This document shows positions 1 through 7,705 of a DNA stretch of 44,875 nt, piece after piece (positions within the stretch are counted from its first letter, which is position 1; every line of letters starts with the position of its first letter). The position numbers were made by a program, and so were the translations under genes. The notes below the pieces were generated by a model. The model had not been told where the DNA came from. It saw only the letters and a list, made by a program, of their open reading frames with translations, and made no database searches. Source of the stretch: Hyphomicrobiales bacterium (GTDB taxonomy: Bacteria; Pseudomonadota; Alphaproteobacteria; JAPOUT01). The stretch lies in the NCBI GenBank assembly GCA_026708545.1, contig JAPOUT010000071.1:1-44875 (forward strand). Direction: 5' to 3'.

Positions 1-2
1 AG

Positions 3-1316
3 GAGGGCGATCCAGCATCTGATGAAATCACCATTGTTTCCGAACAAACCTTCCCGATGGGCAGTTCCAGATTCCGGTTTCCAATCGAAGTGTCTGAAGA
101 CTCCATAGCAGAACCCGATAAGTTGTTTCTCGTTCAAGCTGTTCCTATTTACAAGCCGGCAGGCTACACTCTGGTTCCCGGGGGCACAAGAATTGTTGTT
201 CCCGCGAACGACAATCATGTCGGTTTCGCGGGGGGGAGAAGCGATTTCTCAGAGGGTGCCGGGTTTGGTGTGGACGGCACGGTTGATATTACCTTGACGC
301 TCACCAATCCCGCTCCGGCCGGGGGGCTGCCATTGAGCATATCCTCTGTGCCCGGCGCTGATTCACCGGTTACGTTCACCATCATGCCCGAAGATGGTCT
401 TGCATACACCCACACCATCGATATTAAGGATGACAAGCTTATTGACAAGACGCGGCGTTACGATCTTGTGCTTGGGAAAGGTGAGGGTTTCCCGAACGAC
501 TGGGGAGCGCCGGGCGGGCGTAGGACGCACCATTTGTGGATATATCAGGATGATTTCGGCGAAATAGGCTTCTCGTCGGCGGCAAGCGAGGATCCGGTTG
601 CGGAAGGCAGTACGCATAATGTCGAGATAGAGTTGTCGAAAGCGTTGGCGCCAGGCCTTCATGCTTTCGTGGATATTAGGGCGGTGGAGTCGGATGGCGA
701 TACAAAAAATGACGTTAGCTTTGATAGTGCGGTGAGAGTCGATCCGGGAGTGTTCGAGTTATCTTTCCCCGTTGAAATTGAAGATGACGGTTTATTGGAA
801 GGAGAAGAAGAGGTTGTGTTGCATTTGAGTCCTCGGAGGTCTACCGCAGAAGGTGGTTTTCCCGAAAATTCGGTGACGATTACACAGGGGACATATACAT
901 TTAAGATTGCGGGAAACGATAACGTTATCCAATTCGAAGCACCGACGTCAGTACTGGTCGAAGAGGGTGTCGGCACCCTCAGTTTTAAATTGAAACTCAC
1001 CCAGCCCGCTCCCGAGGGCGGCTTGCCTGTTGAGATTAGACTTCTTGATGGTAATAGCACGTATGCTACTGCGGATGACTTCATCCTTGCCGAATACGGT
1101 GGCCCCTTCACCATCACTCCCGCGGACGGCTTGGAATACACATTCAGCATCACCATTGTCGACAACGACGGGCCGGAGGGAAGAGAGAGTATCCGGTTCG
1201 AACTTTTTCCGGGCGATAGTTTTCCGGACGACTGGGGCGCGGTAGCAGACCGTCCCACGGTAGGAGGCGAGGAGGGAAGCCTTTACACCATCTGGATTGA
1301 GGCGCATAACAGCTGA
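3..1316 (+). CDS. Calx-beta-like repeat protein, 3' fragment (5' end outside window)
   Basis: The frame is open from base 3, ahead of the first ATG at 57, so this is the C-terminal part of a longer protein. It shows about three tandem beta-rich modules of roughly 120-130 residues. Recurrent phrases are 'NPAPAGGLPLSI' and 'QPAPEGGLPVEI', followed by 'TIMPEDGLAYTHTI' and 'TITPADGLEYTFSI', and then an acidic 'DDWGA' segment. This alternation of a P-A-P-x-G-G-L-P strand and a D-G-L-x-Y-T strand resembles Calx-beta modules in large bacterial surface or secreted proteins, where acidic loops usually bind calcium. The protein ends within the last module ('YTIWIEAHNS') with no visible membrane anchor or sorting tail. 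Adhesion or matrix function is inference. No neighbour is clearly linked to it; the next gene runs the other way. Confidence 0.75.
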   Translation, partial: EGDPASDEITIVSEQTFPMGSSRFRFPIEVSEDSIAEPDKLFLVQAVPIYKPAGYTLVPGGTRIVVPANDNHVGFAGGRSDFSEGAGFGVDGTVDITLTLTNPAPAGGLPLSISSVPGADSPVTFTIMPEDGLAYTHTIDIKDDKLIDKTRRYDLVLGKGEGFPNDWGAPGGRRTHHLWIYQDDFGEIGFSSAASEDPVAEGSTHNVEIELSKALAPGLHAFVDIRAVESDGDTKNDVSFDSAVRVDPGVFELSFPVEIEDDGLLEGEEEVVLHLSPRRSTAEGGFPENSVTITQGTYTFKIAGNDNVIQFEAPTSVLVEEGVGTLSFKLKLTQPAPEGGLPVEIRLLDGNSTYATADDFILAEYGGPFTITPADGLEYTFSITIVDNDGPEGRESIRFELFPGDSFPDDWGAVADRPTVGGEEGSLYTIWIEAHNS

Positions 1317-1397
1317 TTTCGGTAAAACAGGCTTTTGCCAAGCCGGTTTTTCGGCGTTACGGAACCGGCGGAATGTCGGGTTTCGTCCTTCTTGCGG

Positions 1398-2072
1398 CTA
1401 ACTTTTGGGCGGTTGAACGGGAATGTGGAGATAGCGGAACTGTCCGAATTTTCCGGCAACTTTGGAATAATCCCGCCACATCATTCTGTAACGGCCGTGG
1501 AGCCTGATTTTTGGACATGCACGTTTGGTTTTGGTCGCGGTCCTCGGCAGCCATCTAAGGGTTCCCGACACTATGTTTTTTATTTTCCTGTTGTCCCGGG
1601 TAACGGAATCCGCGATGTTGAATTCTTCACCGACCACGCCTGTTCTCTTCGGCCCTTCCCACAAGAAGGGGTCGTTGGTTAGGGTGATGACGTCTGCGTG
1701 CACTCTTCGGGGTTCTTTCTTTCGAATTTTTTCGAGGAATTCTTCCATCCGCTCAATATCCCTTAGCGTGCCGTACCGGCCGGCGTCCGTCGTCGAGGCT
1801 TTTAATTTGAATGTTTGCCCTTCATTTCTATAATCGAGCTTTTGGCAGACATACTTCAACTCAAGCGCCGTTACCTCCCTGTGCCCCCGAAACAGAACGA
1901 GGTCGTAGGCCTCCTTGGATTCGCGCCGGATGGGATATTCGGCAACGGGGCAGAGTTTTGGATGCATTTTGTGTATCTGGAGTATCAACTCAAGCCGAAA
2001 GTCCGCCTCTGAATGAAAAACGGGACGCCTCTTTGCCAGAGCGCTGAGAATTCTCGGAACGTCAAGTCTCAT
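1398..2072 (-). CDS. putative PD-(D/E)XK nuclease-like protein
   Basis: A 224-residue protein with no signal peptide or membrane segment. Near the N-terminus it has 'FHSEADFRLELILQI', then 'AYDLVLFRGHREVTALELKY'. The acidic residue in helix 1, the D in 'YDLVLF' and the E-x-K in 'ALELKY' match the core of the PD-(D/E)XK nuclease fold. Further on come 'DAGRYGTLRDIERMEEFL' and 'VITLTNDPFLW', phrases I associate with a family of uncharacterised bacterial proteins carrying this fold. The last 60 residues are basic. The next gene upstream on the same strand (2120-2323) is a small conserved protein, and the pair probably forms one module downstream of grxD. Function is unproven: a restriction-like or repair nuclease fits, but no methylase or helicase partner is visible. 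Confidence 0.62.
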   Translation of the reverse strand: MRLDVPRILSALAKRRPVFHSEADFRLELILQIHKMHPKLCPVAEYPIRRESKEAYDLVLFRGHREVTALELKYVCQKLDYRNEGQTFKLKASTTDAGRYGTLRDIERMEEFLEKIRKKEPRRVHADVITLTNDPFLWEGPKRTGVVGEEFNIADSVTRDNRKIKNIVSGTLRWLPRTATKTKRACPKIRLHGRYRMMWRDYSKVAGKFGQFRYLHIPVQPPKS

Positions 2073-2119
2073 GTTCCACCCTCCTTAACGATTGGGAAAG
2101 CTTGCCCGATTCGATTGCA

Positions 2120-2323
2120 TCACATTTTGAAATGCTGAAATGCCGCAAAAATGGCCGGTTTTTTATCTTCCGGGCAGGGCGTTTTTCTCATCGTTTCCGC
2201 ACGGTTATGCGCACGATTGACGGGCAGCCCGTATAGTTCCTTGCAATGGGCAATCCAGCATGTCTTGGGCGTCCGTCCGCATTCCTCTTTAACCCAATCT
2301 TGGATTTTTGCGTATGTCGCCAT
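2120..2323 (-). CDS. small conserved hypothetical protein (MATYAKIQ family)
   Basis: A 67-residue protein beginning 'MATYAKIQDWVKEE' and continuing 'KTCWIAHCKELYGLPV' and 'CPEDKKPAIFAAFQHF'. I recognise the pattern of a widespread short family (Y-x-x-I-Q-x-W-V-K ... P-K-T-C-W-I-A-H-x-K ... N-R ... C-P), but I know of no firm function. The ORF track starts six codons earlier. I chose the ATG at 2323 because the family begins there and a G-rich stretch (TGGGGGGGTCAACCGC) sits at ribosome-binding distance before it. It lies 24 bp after grxD and about 47 bp before the nuclease-like gene, so co-transcription with either is plausible. Conserved Cys, His and Trp could support nucleic-acid or metal binding, but that is speculation. 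Confidence 0.7.
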   Translation of the reverse strand: MATYAKIQDWVKEECGRTPKTCWIAHCKELYGLPVNRAHNRAETMRKTPCPEDKKPAIFAAFQHFKM

Positions 2324-2347
2324 TGCGGTTGACCCCCCCATCCGTTC

Positions 2348-2674
2348 CTAAGTAACTATCTTTTTCTCGGAGAGGTGCTGCTGGAGCTCTCCGCTTTGAA
2401 ACATTTCACGGACAATGTCGCAGCCGCCGATGAACTCGCCCTTGATGTAGAGTTGCGGGATTGTCGGCCAATCGCTGTACTGCTTGATGCCGTTGCGGAT
2501 CTCATCGTCCTCAAGCACATTAACGCTGTGAAAGTTAACGCCCAGATGGGCGAGCAACTGCGCGACCTGGGAGGAGAATCCGCACTGCGGCGCCTGCGGC
2601 GTTCCCTTCATGAACAAGACGACGTCTTGTTTGCTGATTTCGTTTGCGATGCGTTCGTGTGTCGGAGTATTCAT
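2348..2674 (-). CDS. grxD: monothiol glutaredoxin, Grx4 family
   Basis: A 108-residue CGFS-type monothiol glutaredoxin. The active-site motif is 'APQCGFSSQ' with Cys31. 'FMKGTP' lies before it, 'WPTIPQLYIKGEFIGGCDI' carries the cis-Pro and glutathione-binding region, and length is normal. Proteins of this class coordinate a [2Fe-2S] cluster with glutathione, pass it to target proteins and pair with BolA; they are poor disulfide reductases. The gene begins 12 nt after the bolA stop, with AGGA upstream of its ATG, so the two are probably cotranslated. The bolA-grxD pair behind purL is a common alphaproteobacterial arrangement. A role in iron-sulfur handling in the cytoplasm is well supported by family and context. 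Confidence 0.96.
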   Translation of the reverse strand: MNTPTHERIANEISKQDVVLFMKGTPQAPQCGFSSQVAQLLAHLGVNFHSVNVLEDDEIRNGIKQYSDWPTIPQLYIKGEFIGGCDIVREMFQSGELQQHLSEKKIVT

Positions 2675-2686
2675 AGCGTATCCTGT

Positions 2687-2926
2687 TTACTTTTTTGGTG
2701 GTGATGTTTGGAGTGCGAGGGCGTGGAGGTCGTCGCCCATTTTTCCCTTTAGTGCGGCGTAAACCATCTGATGCTGCTGGACCCGGGTTTTTCCCTCGAA
2801 CTTCGCGGAAGTGATGATTGCGGCGTAGTGGTCGCCGTCACCGCCGCCGAGGTCGGAGATTTCGATATCGGCGTCGGGGAACGCAATGCGGAGCAGTTGC
2901 TCGATTTCACCGGCTTTCATTGGCAT
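2687..2926 (-). CDS. bolA: BolA family protein
   Basis: A 79-residue BolA-like protein. The class II KH-like fold is indicated by 'IEQLLRIAFPDADIEISDL', the central 'HYAAIITSAKFEGKTRVQQHQMVYAALKGKM' and the closing 'LHALALQT'. The conserved His residues around 'QQHQMVY' are those expected to help ligand a shared [2Fe-2S] cluster with monothiol glutaredoxin, whose gene follows directly. The start at 2926 has AAGAGG about 8 nt upstream; a second ATG two codons later is possible. The gene is 61 bp downstream of purL on the same strand. It is closer in size to the short IbaG/BolA2-type members than to E. coli BolA, so the symbol is used in the broad family sense. Confidence 0.93.
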   Translation of the reverse strand: MPMKAGEIEQLLRIAFPDADIEISDLGGGDGDHYAAIITSAKFEGKTRVQQHQMVYAALKGKMGDDLHALALQTSPPKK

Positions 2927-2987
2927 GCTGGCACCTCTTGTGTATGTCCCCGAGCGTAGCAGGAATTCACGGATTTCTCAAGGGGGA

Positions 2988-5180
2988 TTAGTCGGAGCGC
3001 ATGTAGACCGGCATCCACGATTCGAACGCCTCGCGCAGGTCTTTCAGGGTGATGGACGTGACGCCCTCGATGGCTAGATTCGCGTCTCCGGTGGTCCCGA
3101 TCCAGACGGCGGGGACGCCGCCTGCCTTTGCGGCTTCGAGGAGCGTGCCGGTGTTGCCGGAGCTGCAAGTGACGACGTAGCGGGCCTGGTCTTCGCCGAA
3201 AAGGACGCTGTTCGGGTGCGCGTGCGGGGCCGGCGGCGTGATGACGGCGCCGCGTCCGCCGAGCAGCGACATTTGCGCGAGCGCGGCGATAAGCCCGCCG
3301 GCGGAGATGTCATGGGCGGCGCGGATGCAGCCGTTGCGGATGTGTTCAAGCACGAAGGCGCCGTTGCGCTTCTCGGCGTTAAGGTCGACGGGCGGAGGCG
3401 CGCCGTCCGGGACGCCGTTTGCGCGGGCATAAAGGGAGCATTCGAGATGCCCGCGTGTTTCACCGAGCAGCAGGACCGCATCGCCGGCGTCATTGAAGCC
3501 CGCTCCGGGGATTCGCGCGATGTCGTCAATGAGTCCGATGCCGCCGATGCTCGGCGTCGGCGGTATCCCGTGTCCGCGCGTTTCGTTGTAGAAGGAGACG
3601 TTTCCGGAAACAACGGGAAAATCGAGCGCGATGCATGCTTCGCGCATTCCCTCGATGGTGTTTGCGAACTGCCCGATGGTTTCGGGTTTTTTCGGATTGC
3701 CGAAGTTGAGGCAGTTTGTGATTGCAAGGGGCCTGGCCCCGGATGCGACGAGATTGCGGAAGCTTTCCGCAACGGCCTGCCTGCCTCCCTCGAGCGGATG
3801 GGCATGAACATACCGCGGTGTGACATCAACGCTGACGGCAAGCGCGCGCGCGGAGCCGTGAATGCGCACGATGGCCGCATCGGCGCCGGGTGTCCGGATG
3901 CTGTCGCCCATGACGGTTTGGTCGTATTGCTGGTAAATCCACCGGCGCGAGCCGAGTTCGGGAGAGTTGAGAAGTTTAAGCAGGCACTCCCGCGCATCCG
4001 CCTGCACCGGAACCGGTGCCGTTGTCCTTGGCGCCGATGGAACTGCCGCCGGATCCGGGGGCGCCGCGGTCGCCGAGGGCGCCAAGGGTGGTTGTGCGAG
4101 CATATCGAGGGGCAGGCAGGCTTGCCGTTCATTGTGCTGCATGACTTCAAGCTGTTCCGTATCGGTAATCTCCCCGATGTTGATGCAGTCGAGCTGCCAT
4201 TTTTCGAAGATTTGCAGTGCGAGTTTTTCCTTGCCGGGCTTGAGGATGACAAGCATTCGCTCCTGGCTTTCGGAGAGCATGATCTCGTATGCGGACATTT
4301 CGGGCTCGCGCAACGGAACATTGTCGAGGTTAAGCCTGATTCCCACGCCTCCTTTCGCGGCGATTTCAACGGCCGAGGAAGTGAGTCCCGCGGCTCCCAT
4401 GTCTTGTATTCCGACGATGGCGCCGGTTTGCATGAGTTCGAGGCAGGCTTCAAGGAGGAGCTTCTCGGCGAAAGGGTCGCCGACCTGGACGGTGGGGCGG
4501 TTGTCCGTGTCGTCTTCGAAGGAAGCGGATGCCATTGTTGCACCGTGGATGCCGTCGCGGCCGGTTTTGGAGCCGACGTAAAAGACCTGGTTGCCGGGCT
4601 TGCCGGCCCGGGCGTAGAAGATGGCGTCTTGCCGGGCGATGCCGACGCACATGGCGTTGACGAGAATGTTGTCGTCATATTGCGTGTCGAATCCGGTTGC
4701 GCCTCCGAGCATCGGCACGCCGACGCAGTTGCCGTAGTCTGCAAGTCCGGAGACGACCCCGGAAAGCAGGTGTTTCGTCTTCGGGTGTTCGGGATCTCCG
4801 AAGCGCAGGGCGTTGAAGTTTGCGACGGGCCTCGCTCCCATGGTGAAAATGTCGCGCATGACTCCGCCGACGCCGGTTGCGGCGCCGTGGTAGGGTTCGA
4901 TGTAGGAGGGATGGTTGTGGCTTTCCATCTTGAAGACGGCGGCTTTGTTGTCGCCGATGTCGACCACGCCGGCATTCTCGCCGGGGCCGCAGATGACGCA
5001 GTCTCCCTCCGTTGGCAGGCGCGAGAGAAACGCGCGCGAGGATTTATACGAGCAATGCTCGCTCCACATGGCCGAGAAGATTCCCAGTTCCGTGAAGTTC
5101 GGCTCGCGCCGGAGTTTTTCCTTGATGTGTTGGTATTCTTCGGCTTCCAGTCCGAGTTCGAGTGCGATGTTTTCGCTCAT
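2988..5180 (-). CDS. purL: phosphoribosylformylglycinamidine synthase subunit PurL
   Basis: The 730-residue synthetase subunit of FGAM synthase, step 4 of de novo purine synthesis. With PurQ and PurS it converts FGAR, glutamine and ATP to FGAM. Visible motifs are '[14 protein letters not shown]', '[25 protein letters not shown]', '[17 protein letters not shown]' and '[10 protein letters not shown]', typical of the short PurL that needs separate PurS and PurQ. The track ORF extends upstream to 5291. I chose the ATG at 5180 ('[10 protein letters not shown]') because it gives the usual N-terminus and its start overlaps the purQ stop in an ATGA arrangement. A Pro/Ala-rich linker of about 30 residues ('[17 protein letters not shown]') separates the two halves, which is longer than I expect. 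Confidence 0.97.
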   Translation of the reverse strand: MSENIALELGLEAEEYQHIKEKLRREPNFTELGIFSAMWSEHCSYKSSRAFLSRLPTEGDCVICGPGENAGVVDIGDNKAAVFKMESHNHPSYIEPYHGAATGVGGVMRDIFTMGARPVANFNALRFGDPEHPKTKHLLSGVVSGLADYGNCVGVPMLGGATGFDTQYDDNILVNAMCVGIARQDAIFYARAGKPGNQVFYVGSKTGRDGIHGATMASASFEDDTDNRPTVQVGDPFAEKLLLEACLELMQTGAIVGIQDMGAAGLTSSAVEIAAKGGVGIRLNLDNVPLREPEMSAYEIMLSESQERMLVILKPGKEKLALQIFEKWQLDCINIGEITDTEQLEVMQHNERQACLPLDMLAQPPLAPSATAAPPDPAAVPSAPRTTAPVPVQADARECLLKLLNSPELGSRRWIYQQYDQTVMGDSIRTPGADAAIVRIHGSARALAVSVDVTPRYVHAHPLEGGRQAVAESFRNLVASGARPLAITNCLNFGNPKKPETIGQFANTIEGMREACIALDFPVVSGNVSFYNETRGHGIPPTPSIGGIGLIDDIARIPGAGFNDAGDAVLLLGETRGHLECSLYARANGVPDGAPPPVDLNAEKRNGAFVLEHIRNGCIRAAHDISAGGLIAALAQMSLLGGRGAVITPPAPHAHPNSVLFGEDQARYVVTCSSGNTGTLLEAAKAGGVPAVWIGTTGDANLAIEGVTSITLKDLREAFESWMPVYMRSD

Positions 5181-5860
5181 GCTTGAAGCAACCCCCGCAG
5201 CAGGGCTTCGCCGTCGGTGTTGCCGAGGACGGCATCGGCGCAACGCTCCGGGTGCGGCATCATGCCGAGGACGTTGCCGGCGCCGTTGCACAGCGCGGCG
5301 ATGTTATTGAGGGAGCCGTTCGGGTTGGCGTCAATGTTCGCGTTGCCTTCGGCGCTGCAATAACGCAAGACGATGCGTCCCTCGCCTTCGATCCTCTTGA
5401 GCGTTTCGGCATCAACATAATAATTTCCGTCTTTGTGCGCGATGGGCATGGTGACGACAGCGCCTTGACGATACAAATGCATGAAAGGGGATATGTTCCG
5501 TTCGACCAGCAGGTGAACCTCCCGGTATATGAACAGCAAGTCGCGGTTTCGCAGGAGCGCGCCGGGGAGAAGCCCGGCTTCGGTCAGGAGTTGGAATCCG
5601 TTGCAGATTCCCAGGACAGGCATGCCGGCTTCGGCCTTGTTTTTGATTTCGCGCATGATGGGGGAGTGCGCCGCCATGCATCCGGGACGCAGATAGTCGC
5701 CGTAGGAGAACCCCCCGGGCAGGATGACGGCGTCAAGATTCCCGGGGAGCGAGGTTTCGCCGTGGTGGACGAACATTGCGCGTCCGCCAAGCGCCTCGAC
5801 GGCGACGGCGGCGTCGCGGTCGCAGTTGGAAGCGGGAAAGGTGATGACGGCGATGCTCAT
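5177..5860 (-). CDS. purQ: phosphoribosylformylglycinamidine synthase subunit PurQ
   Basis: The 227-residue glutaminase subunit of FGAM synthase, which supplies ammonia to PurL. It is a class I glutamine amidotransferase. The nucleophile Cys86 lies in '[11 protein letters not shown]', and the His203/Glu205 pair in 'MMPHPERC'. '[15 protein letters not shown]' is the family signature near residue 50. The length is normal. It sits between purS and purL, its stop overlaps the purL start by four bases, and it begins 12 nt after the purS stop. The order purC-purS-purQ-purL makes a compact pathway operon transcribed from the promoter upstream of purC. Confidence 0.97.
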   Translation of the reverse strand: MSIAVITFPASNCDRDAAVAVEALGGRAMFVHHGETSLPGNLDAVILPGGFSYGDYLRPGCMAAHSPIMREIKNKAEAGMPVLGICNGFQLLTEAGLLPGALLRNRDLLFIYREVHLLVERNISPFMHLYRQGAVVTMPIAHKDGNYYVDAETLKRIEGEGRIVLRYCSAEGNANIDANPNGSLNNIAALCNGAGNVLGMMPHPERCADAVLGNTDGEALLRGLLQA

Positions 5861-5872
5861 GCCGGCAGCGGT

Positions 5873-6112
5873 TCAGCCGTGGATTTCGATGTGGTACTCC
5901 TCGATAAGCTCGTTGACGAGGAGTGTTTTGCACATTTTTTCGATGGTGTTGCGTGCTTGCTCGGGGTCCGTCTCGTCGAGGGTGAGGGTGATGCGTTTGC
6001 CCTGCCGGAGGTTTGCGGACGGGAAGCCGAGTCGCTTCAGCGTGTCGGCGGTCGCCCGGCTTTGCGGGTCGAGGATTTCGGCTTTGGGCATGATGGCTAT
6101 GGTTGCCTGCAT
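5873..6112 (-). CDS. purS: phosphoribosylformylglycinamidine synthase subunit PurS
   Basis: A 79-residue small subunit that bridges PurL and PurQ in the FGAM synthase complex. The sequence 'MQATIAIMPKAEILDPQ', 'TLKRLGF' and 'KRITLTLDE', ending 'LVNELIEEYHIEIHG', is typical of PurS, including the conserved D-P-Q-G/S region and the L-x-N-x-x-I-E-x-Y-x-I-E tail. The ORF track merges this frame with an overlapping upstream reading (start 6376). I chose the ATG at 6112 because it gives the family length and follows the purC stop by one base. It depends on the purC promoter. Confidence 0.95.
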   Translation of the reverse strand: MQATIAIMPKAEILDPQSRATADTLKRLGFPSANLRQGKRITLTLDETDPEQARNTIEKMCKTLLVNELIEEYHIEIHG

Positions 6113-6113
6113 G

Positions 6114-6875
6114 TTAACGAACGAGTTGCGGGCCCCGGACATCGGCCTTGTCCCCGGCGAAGACTCCCAGTCGCGTCGCAACTTCCCGGTATGCGTCCGC
6201 CAGTCCGCCGAGTTCTTCACGGAACCGGTCTTTGTCCATTTTTTCGTCGTTGCCGAAGTTCCATATCCGGCATGTGTCGGGGGAGATTTCATCGGCGAGG
6301 ACGATGTGCATGCCGTCGTCTTTATACAACCGCCCGAACTCCAGTTTGAAGTCAACGAGCCGCATTCCCACGGCAATGAAAAGCCCGCCGACGAGATCGT
6401 TGATGCGCAGGGAGAGCGACATGATGTCGTCGATTTCCTGCGGCGTCGCCCAGCCGAAGGCGGTGATGTGCTCCTCGCAGATCATCGGGTCGCCGAGTTT
6501 GTCGGACTTGTAAAAGAACTCGACGATGGAACGGGGGAGTTCGGTTCCCTCTTTGAGTCCGAGTCGTTTGCAGATGCTTCCGGCGGCGATGTTGCGGACA
6601 ACGACCTCGATGGGGATGATGTTAACCTCGCGGATGAGCTGCTCGCGCATGTTGAGAGCGCGGATGAAGTGGGTCGGAATCCCGAATTGGTTCAGGCGCG
6701 TGAAAATGAACTCGGAGATGCGGTTGTTGAGCACGCCTTTGCCCTCGATGATTTCGTGCTTTTTGTTGTTGAAGGCGGTCGCGTCGTCTTTGAAGTGCTG
6801 GACGAGGGTTCCGGGCTCGGGGCCCTCATAGAGGAGTTTGGCCTTTCCTTCGTAGATTCGCTTGCGGTTTTTCAT
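6114..6875 (-). CDS. purC: phosphoribosylaminoimidazole-succinocarboxamide synthase
   Basis: SAICAR synthase of 253 residues, which joins aspartate to CAIR with ATP in purine synthesis. It begins '[18 protein letters not shown]', and continues with '[18 protein letters not shown]' and '[22 protein letters not shown]', the two PurC signature regions, then '[10 protein letters not shown]' and '[13 protein letters not shown]'. The track ORF starts 14 codons upstream. The ATG at 6875 fits the family start and has GAAGG in front. It is the first gene of the pur run. Its upstream region holds a good sigma-70-like promoter, and no other gene reads in from upstream because rpmI is divergent. Confidence 0.97.
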   Translation of the reverse strand: MKNRKRIYEGKAKLLYEGPEPGTLVQHFKDDATAFNNKKHEIIEGKGVLNNRISEFIFTRLNQFGIPTHFIRALNMREQLIREVNIIPIEVVVRNIAAGSICKRLGLKEGTELPRSIVEFFYKSDKLGDPMICEEHITAFGWATPQEIDDIMSLSLRINDLVGGLFIAVGMRLVDFKLEFGRLYKDDGMHIVLADEISPDTCRIWNFGNDEKMDKDRFREELGGLADAYREVATRLGVFAGDKADVRGPQLVR

Positions 6876-6905
6876 GGATGCCTTCGCGGGTGGGATTGAG
6901 GTTAT

Positions 6906-6934
6906 CTTATACTCCAAGCGGGGATTGGAGACAA
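6906..6934 (-). promoter_or_regulatory. predicted promoter of purC operon
   Basis: On the minus strand, TTGTCT is followed by a 17-nt spacer and TATAAG, 30 nt before the purC ATG. This is close to the sigma-70 consensus in sequence and spacing. No PurR-like operator or purine riboswitch was recognised in the short leader. Confidence 0.5.
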
Positions 6935-6970
6935 TGGAGAGGGGGCAAAAAATTATTGCATCCGGCGGGG

Positions 6971-6999
6971 TTGCTTTTTGCCCCGGAAGGTCGTATGAC
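6971..6999 (+). promoter_or_regulatory. predicted promoter of rpmI-rplT
   Basis: On the plus strand, TTGCTT, a 17-nt spacer and TATGAC lie about 55 nt before the rpmI start. The match is moderate. It matters because infC, which usually precedes rpmI, is absent: the upstream neighbour is divergent purC, so rpmI needs its own promoter. I could not recognise an L20-type autoregulatory leader. Confidence 0.38.
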
Positions 7000-7054
7000 T
7001 AGGGTGCCGTGCATGGGGGGCGGCGATTTTCCTGATTCGGTGGAGCCGAAAGAC

Positions 7055-7252
7055 ATGTCGAAGTTGAAGACCAAGAGCGGGGCGAAGAAACGGTTTCGTT
7101 TTACAGCGAGCGGAAAGTTGCGTTGCGGCCACGCAGGCAAGCGCCACAACATGATCAAGCGCTCGCCCAAGCAGATACGCTCGTTGCGCGGAACGAAGAT
7201 AGTAAGCGCTTCGGACGCTTCGCGCGTCCGTTCGTTTTTACCGTACAAGTGA
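7055..7252 (+). CDS. rpmI: 50S ribosomal protein L35
   Basis: A 65-residue basic protein: '[21 protein letters not shown]', then '[22 protein letters not shown]', ending 'FLPYK', the standard L35 pattern. The ORF track extends it 59 codons upstream, but homology begins at the ATG at 7055. GGAG lies about 9 nt upstream. It is seven bases before rplT, the usual pair. In many bacteria the order is infC-rpmI-rplT-pheS-pheT. Here infC is missing from the 5' side and an adhesin gene separates rplT from pheS. Confidence 0.97.
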   Translation: MSKLKTKSGAKKRFRFTASGKLRCGHAGKRHNMIKRSPKQIRSLRGTKIVSASDASRVRSFLPYK

Positions 7253-7259
7253 GGCGACC

Positions 7260-7619
7260 ATGGCTCGGGTAAAACGCGGAGTGACAACCCATGCGCGGCA
7301 TCGCAAGGTGATTGCGAATGCGAAGGGTTATTACGGGCGCCGGAAGAATACCTTCCGTGTTGCAAAGCAGGCGGTCGAGCGCGCCGGGCAATATGCCTAT
7401 CGCGACCGTCGCAACCGCAAGCGTGTGTTTCGATCGCTGTGGATTCAGCGGATCAATGCGGCGGTTCGTTCGCACGGATTGACATACAGCCGCTTCATGG
7501 ACGCGCTGTCGAAATCGGGCGTTGCGGTTGACCGCAAGCAGCTCGCGGACTTGGCCGTGCGCGAGCCGGATGCGTTCGCGGCGCTGGTGCAACAAATCTC
7601 GAAACGCTCGCACGCTTGA
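7260..7619 (+). CDS. rplT: 50S ribosomal protein L20
   Basis: A 119-residue 23S rRNA-binding protein needed for early 50S assembly. '[18 protein letters not shown]' and '[22 protein letters not shown]', followed by '[24 protein letters not shown]', are classic L20. The length is normal. It is followed by a strong hairpin (7634-7658) and then by the convergent adhesin gene, so the ribosomal-protein transcript probably ends here and does not continue into pheST. Confidence 0.98.
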   Translation: MARVKRGVTTHARHRKVIANAKGYYGRRKNTFRVAKQAVERAGQYAYRDRRNRKRVFRSLWIQRINAAVRSHGLTYSRFMDALSKSGVAVDRKQLADLAVREPDAFAALVQQISKRSHA

Positions 7620-7633
7620 GGATCCGCTTCGCG

Positions 7634-7658
7634 GAGCGACGGCGCACCGCCGTCGCTC
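7634..7658. terminator. GC-rich hairpin between rplT and the adhesin gene
   Basis: GAGCGACGGCG pairs perfectly with CGCCGTCGCTC across a three-base loop, giving an 11-bp stem just after the rplT stop. A T-run (TGTTTT) appears only about 17 nt after the stem on the plus strand and none follows on the minus strand, so it is not a textbook intrinsic terminator. Its position between convergent genes makes it a likely terminator or 3'-end stabiliser for both. Confidence 0.5.
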
Positions 7659-7705
7659 GCGGAATCGCCGGGTCTGTTTTCCGCCTTTAATCCTTCCCTC
7701 CGGAG

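Noticed and set aside
3216-5186. 656-codon ORF antisense to purL, and the 633-codon minus-strand frame at 3074-4975
   Set aside because: Both are shadows of purL; the composition reflects reverse or shifted GC-rich codons and no family motifs appear.
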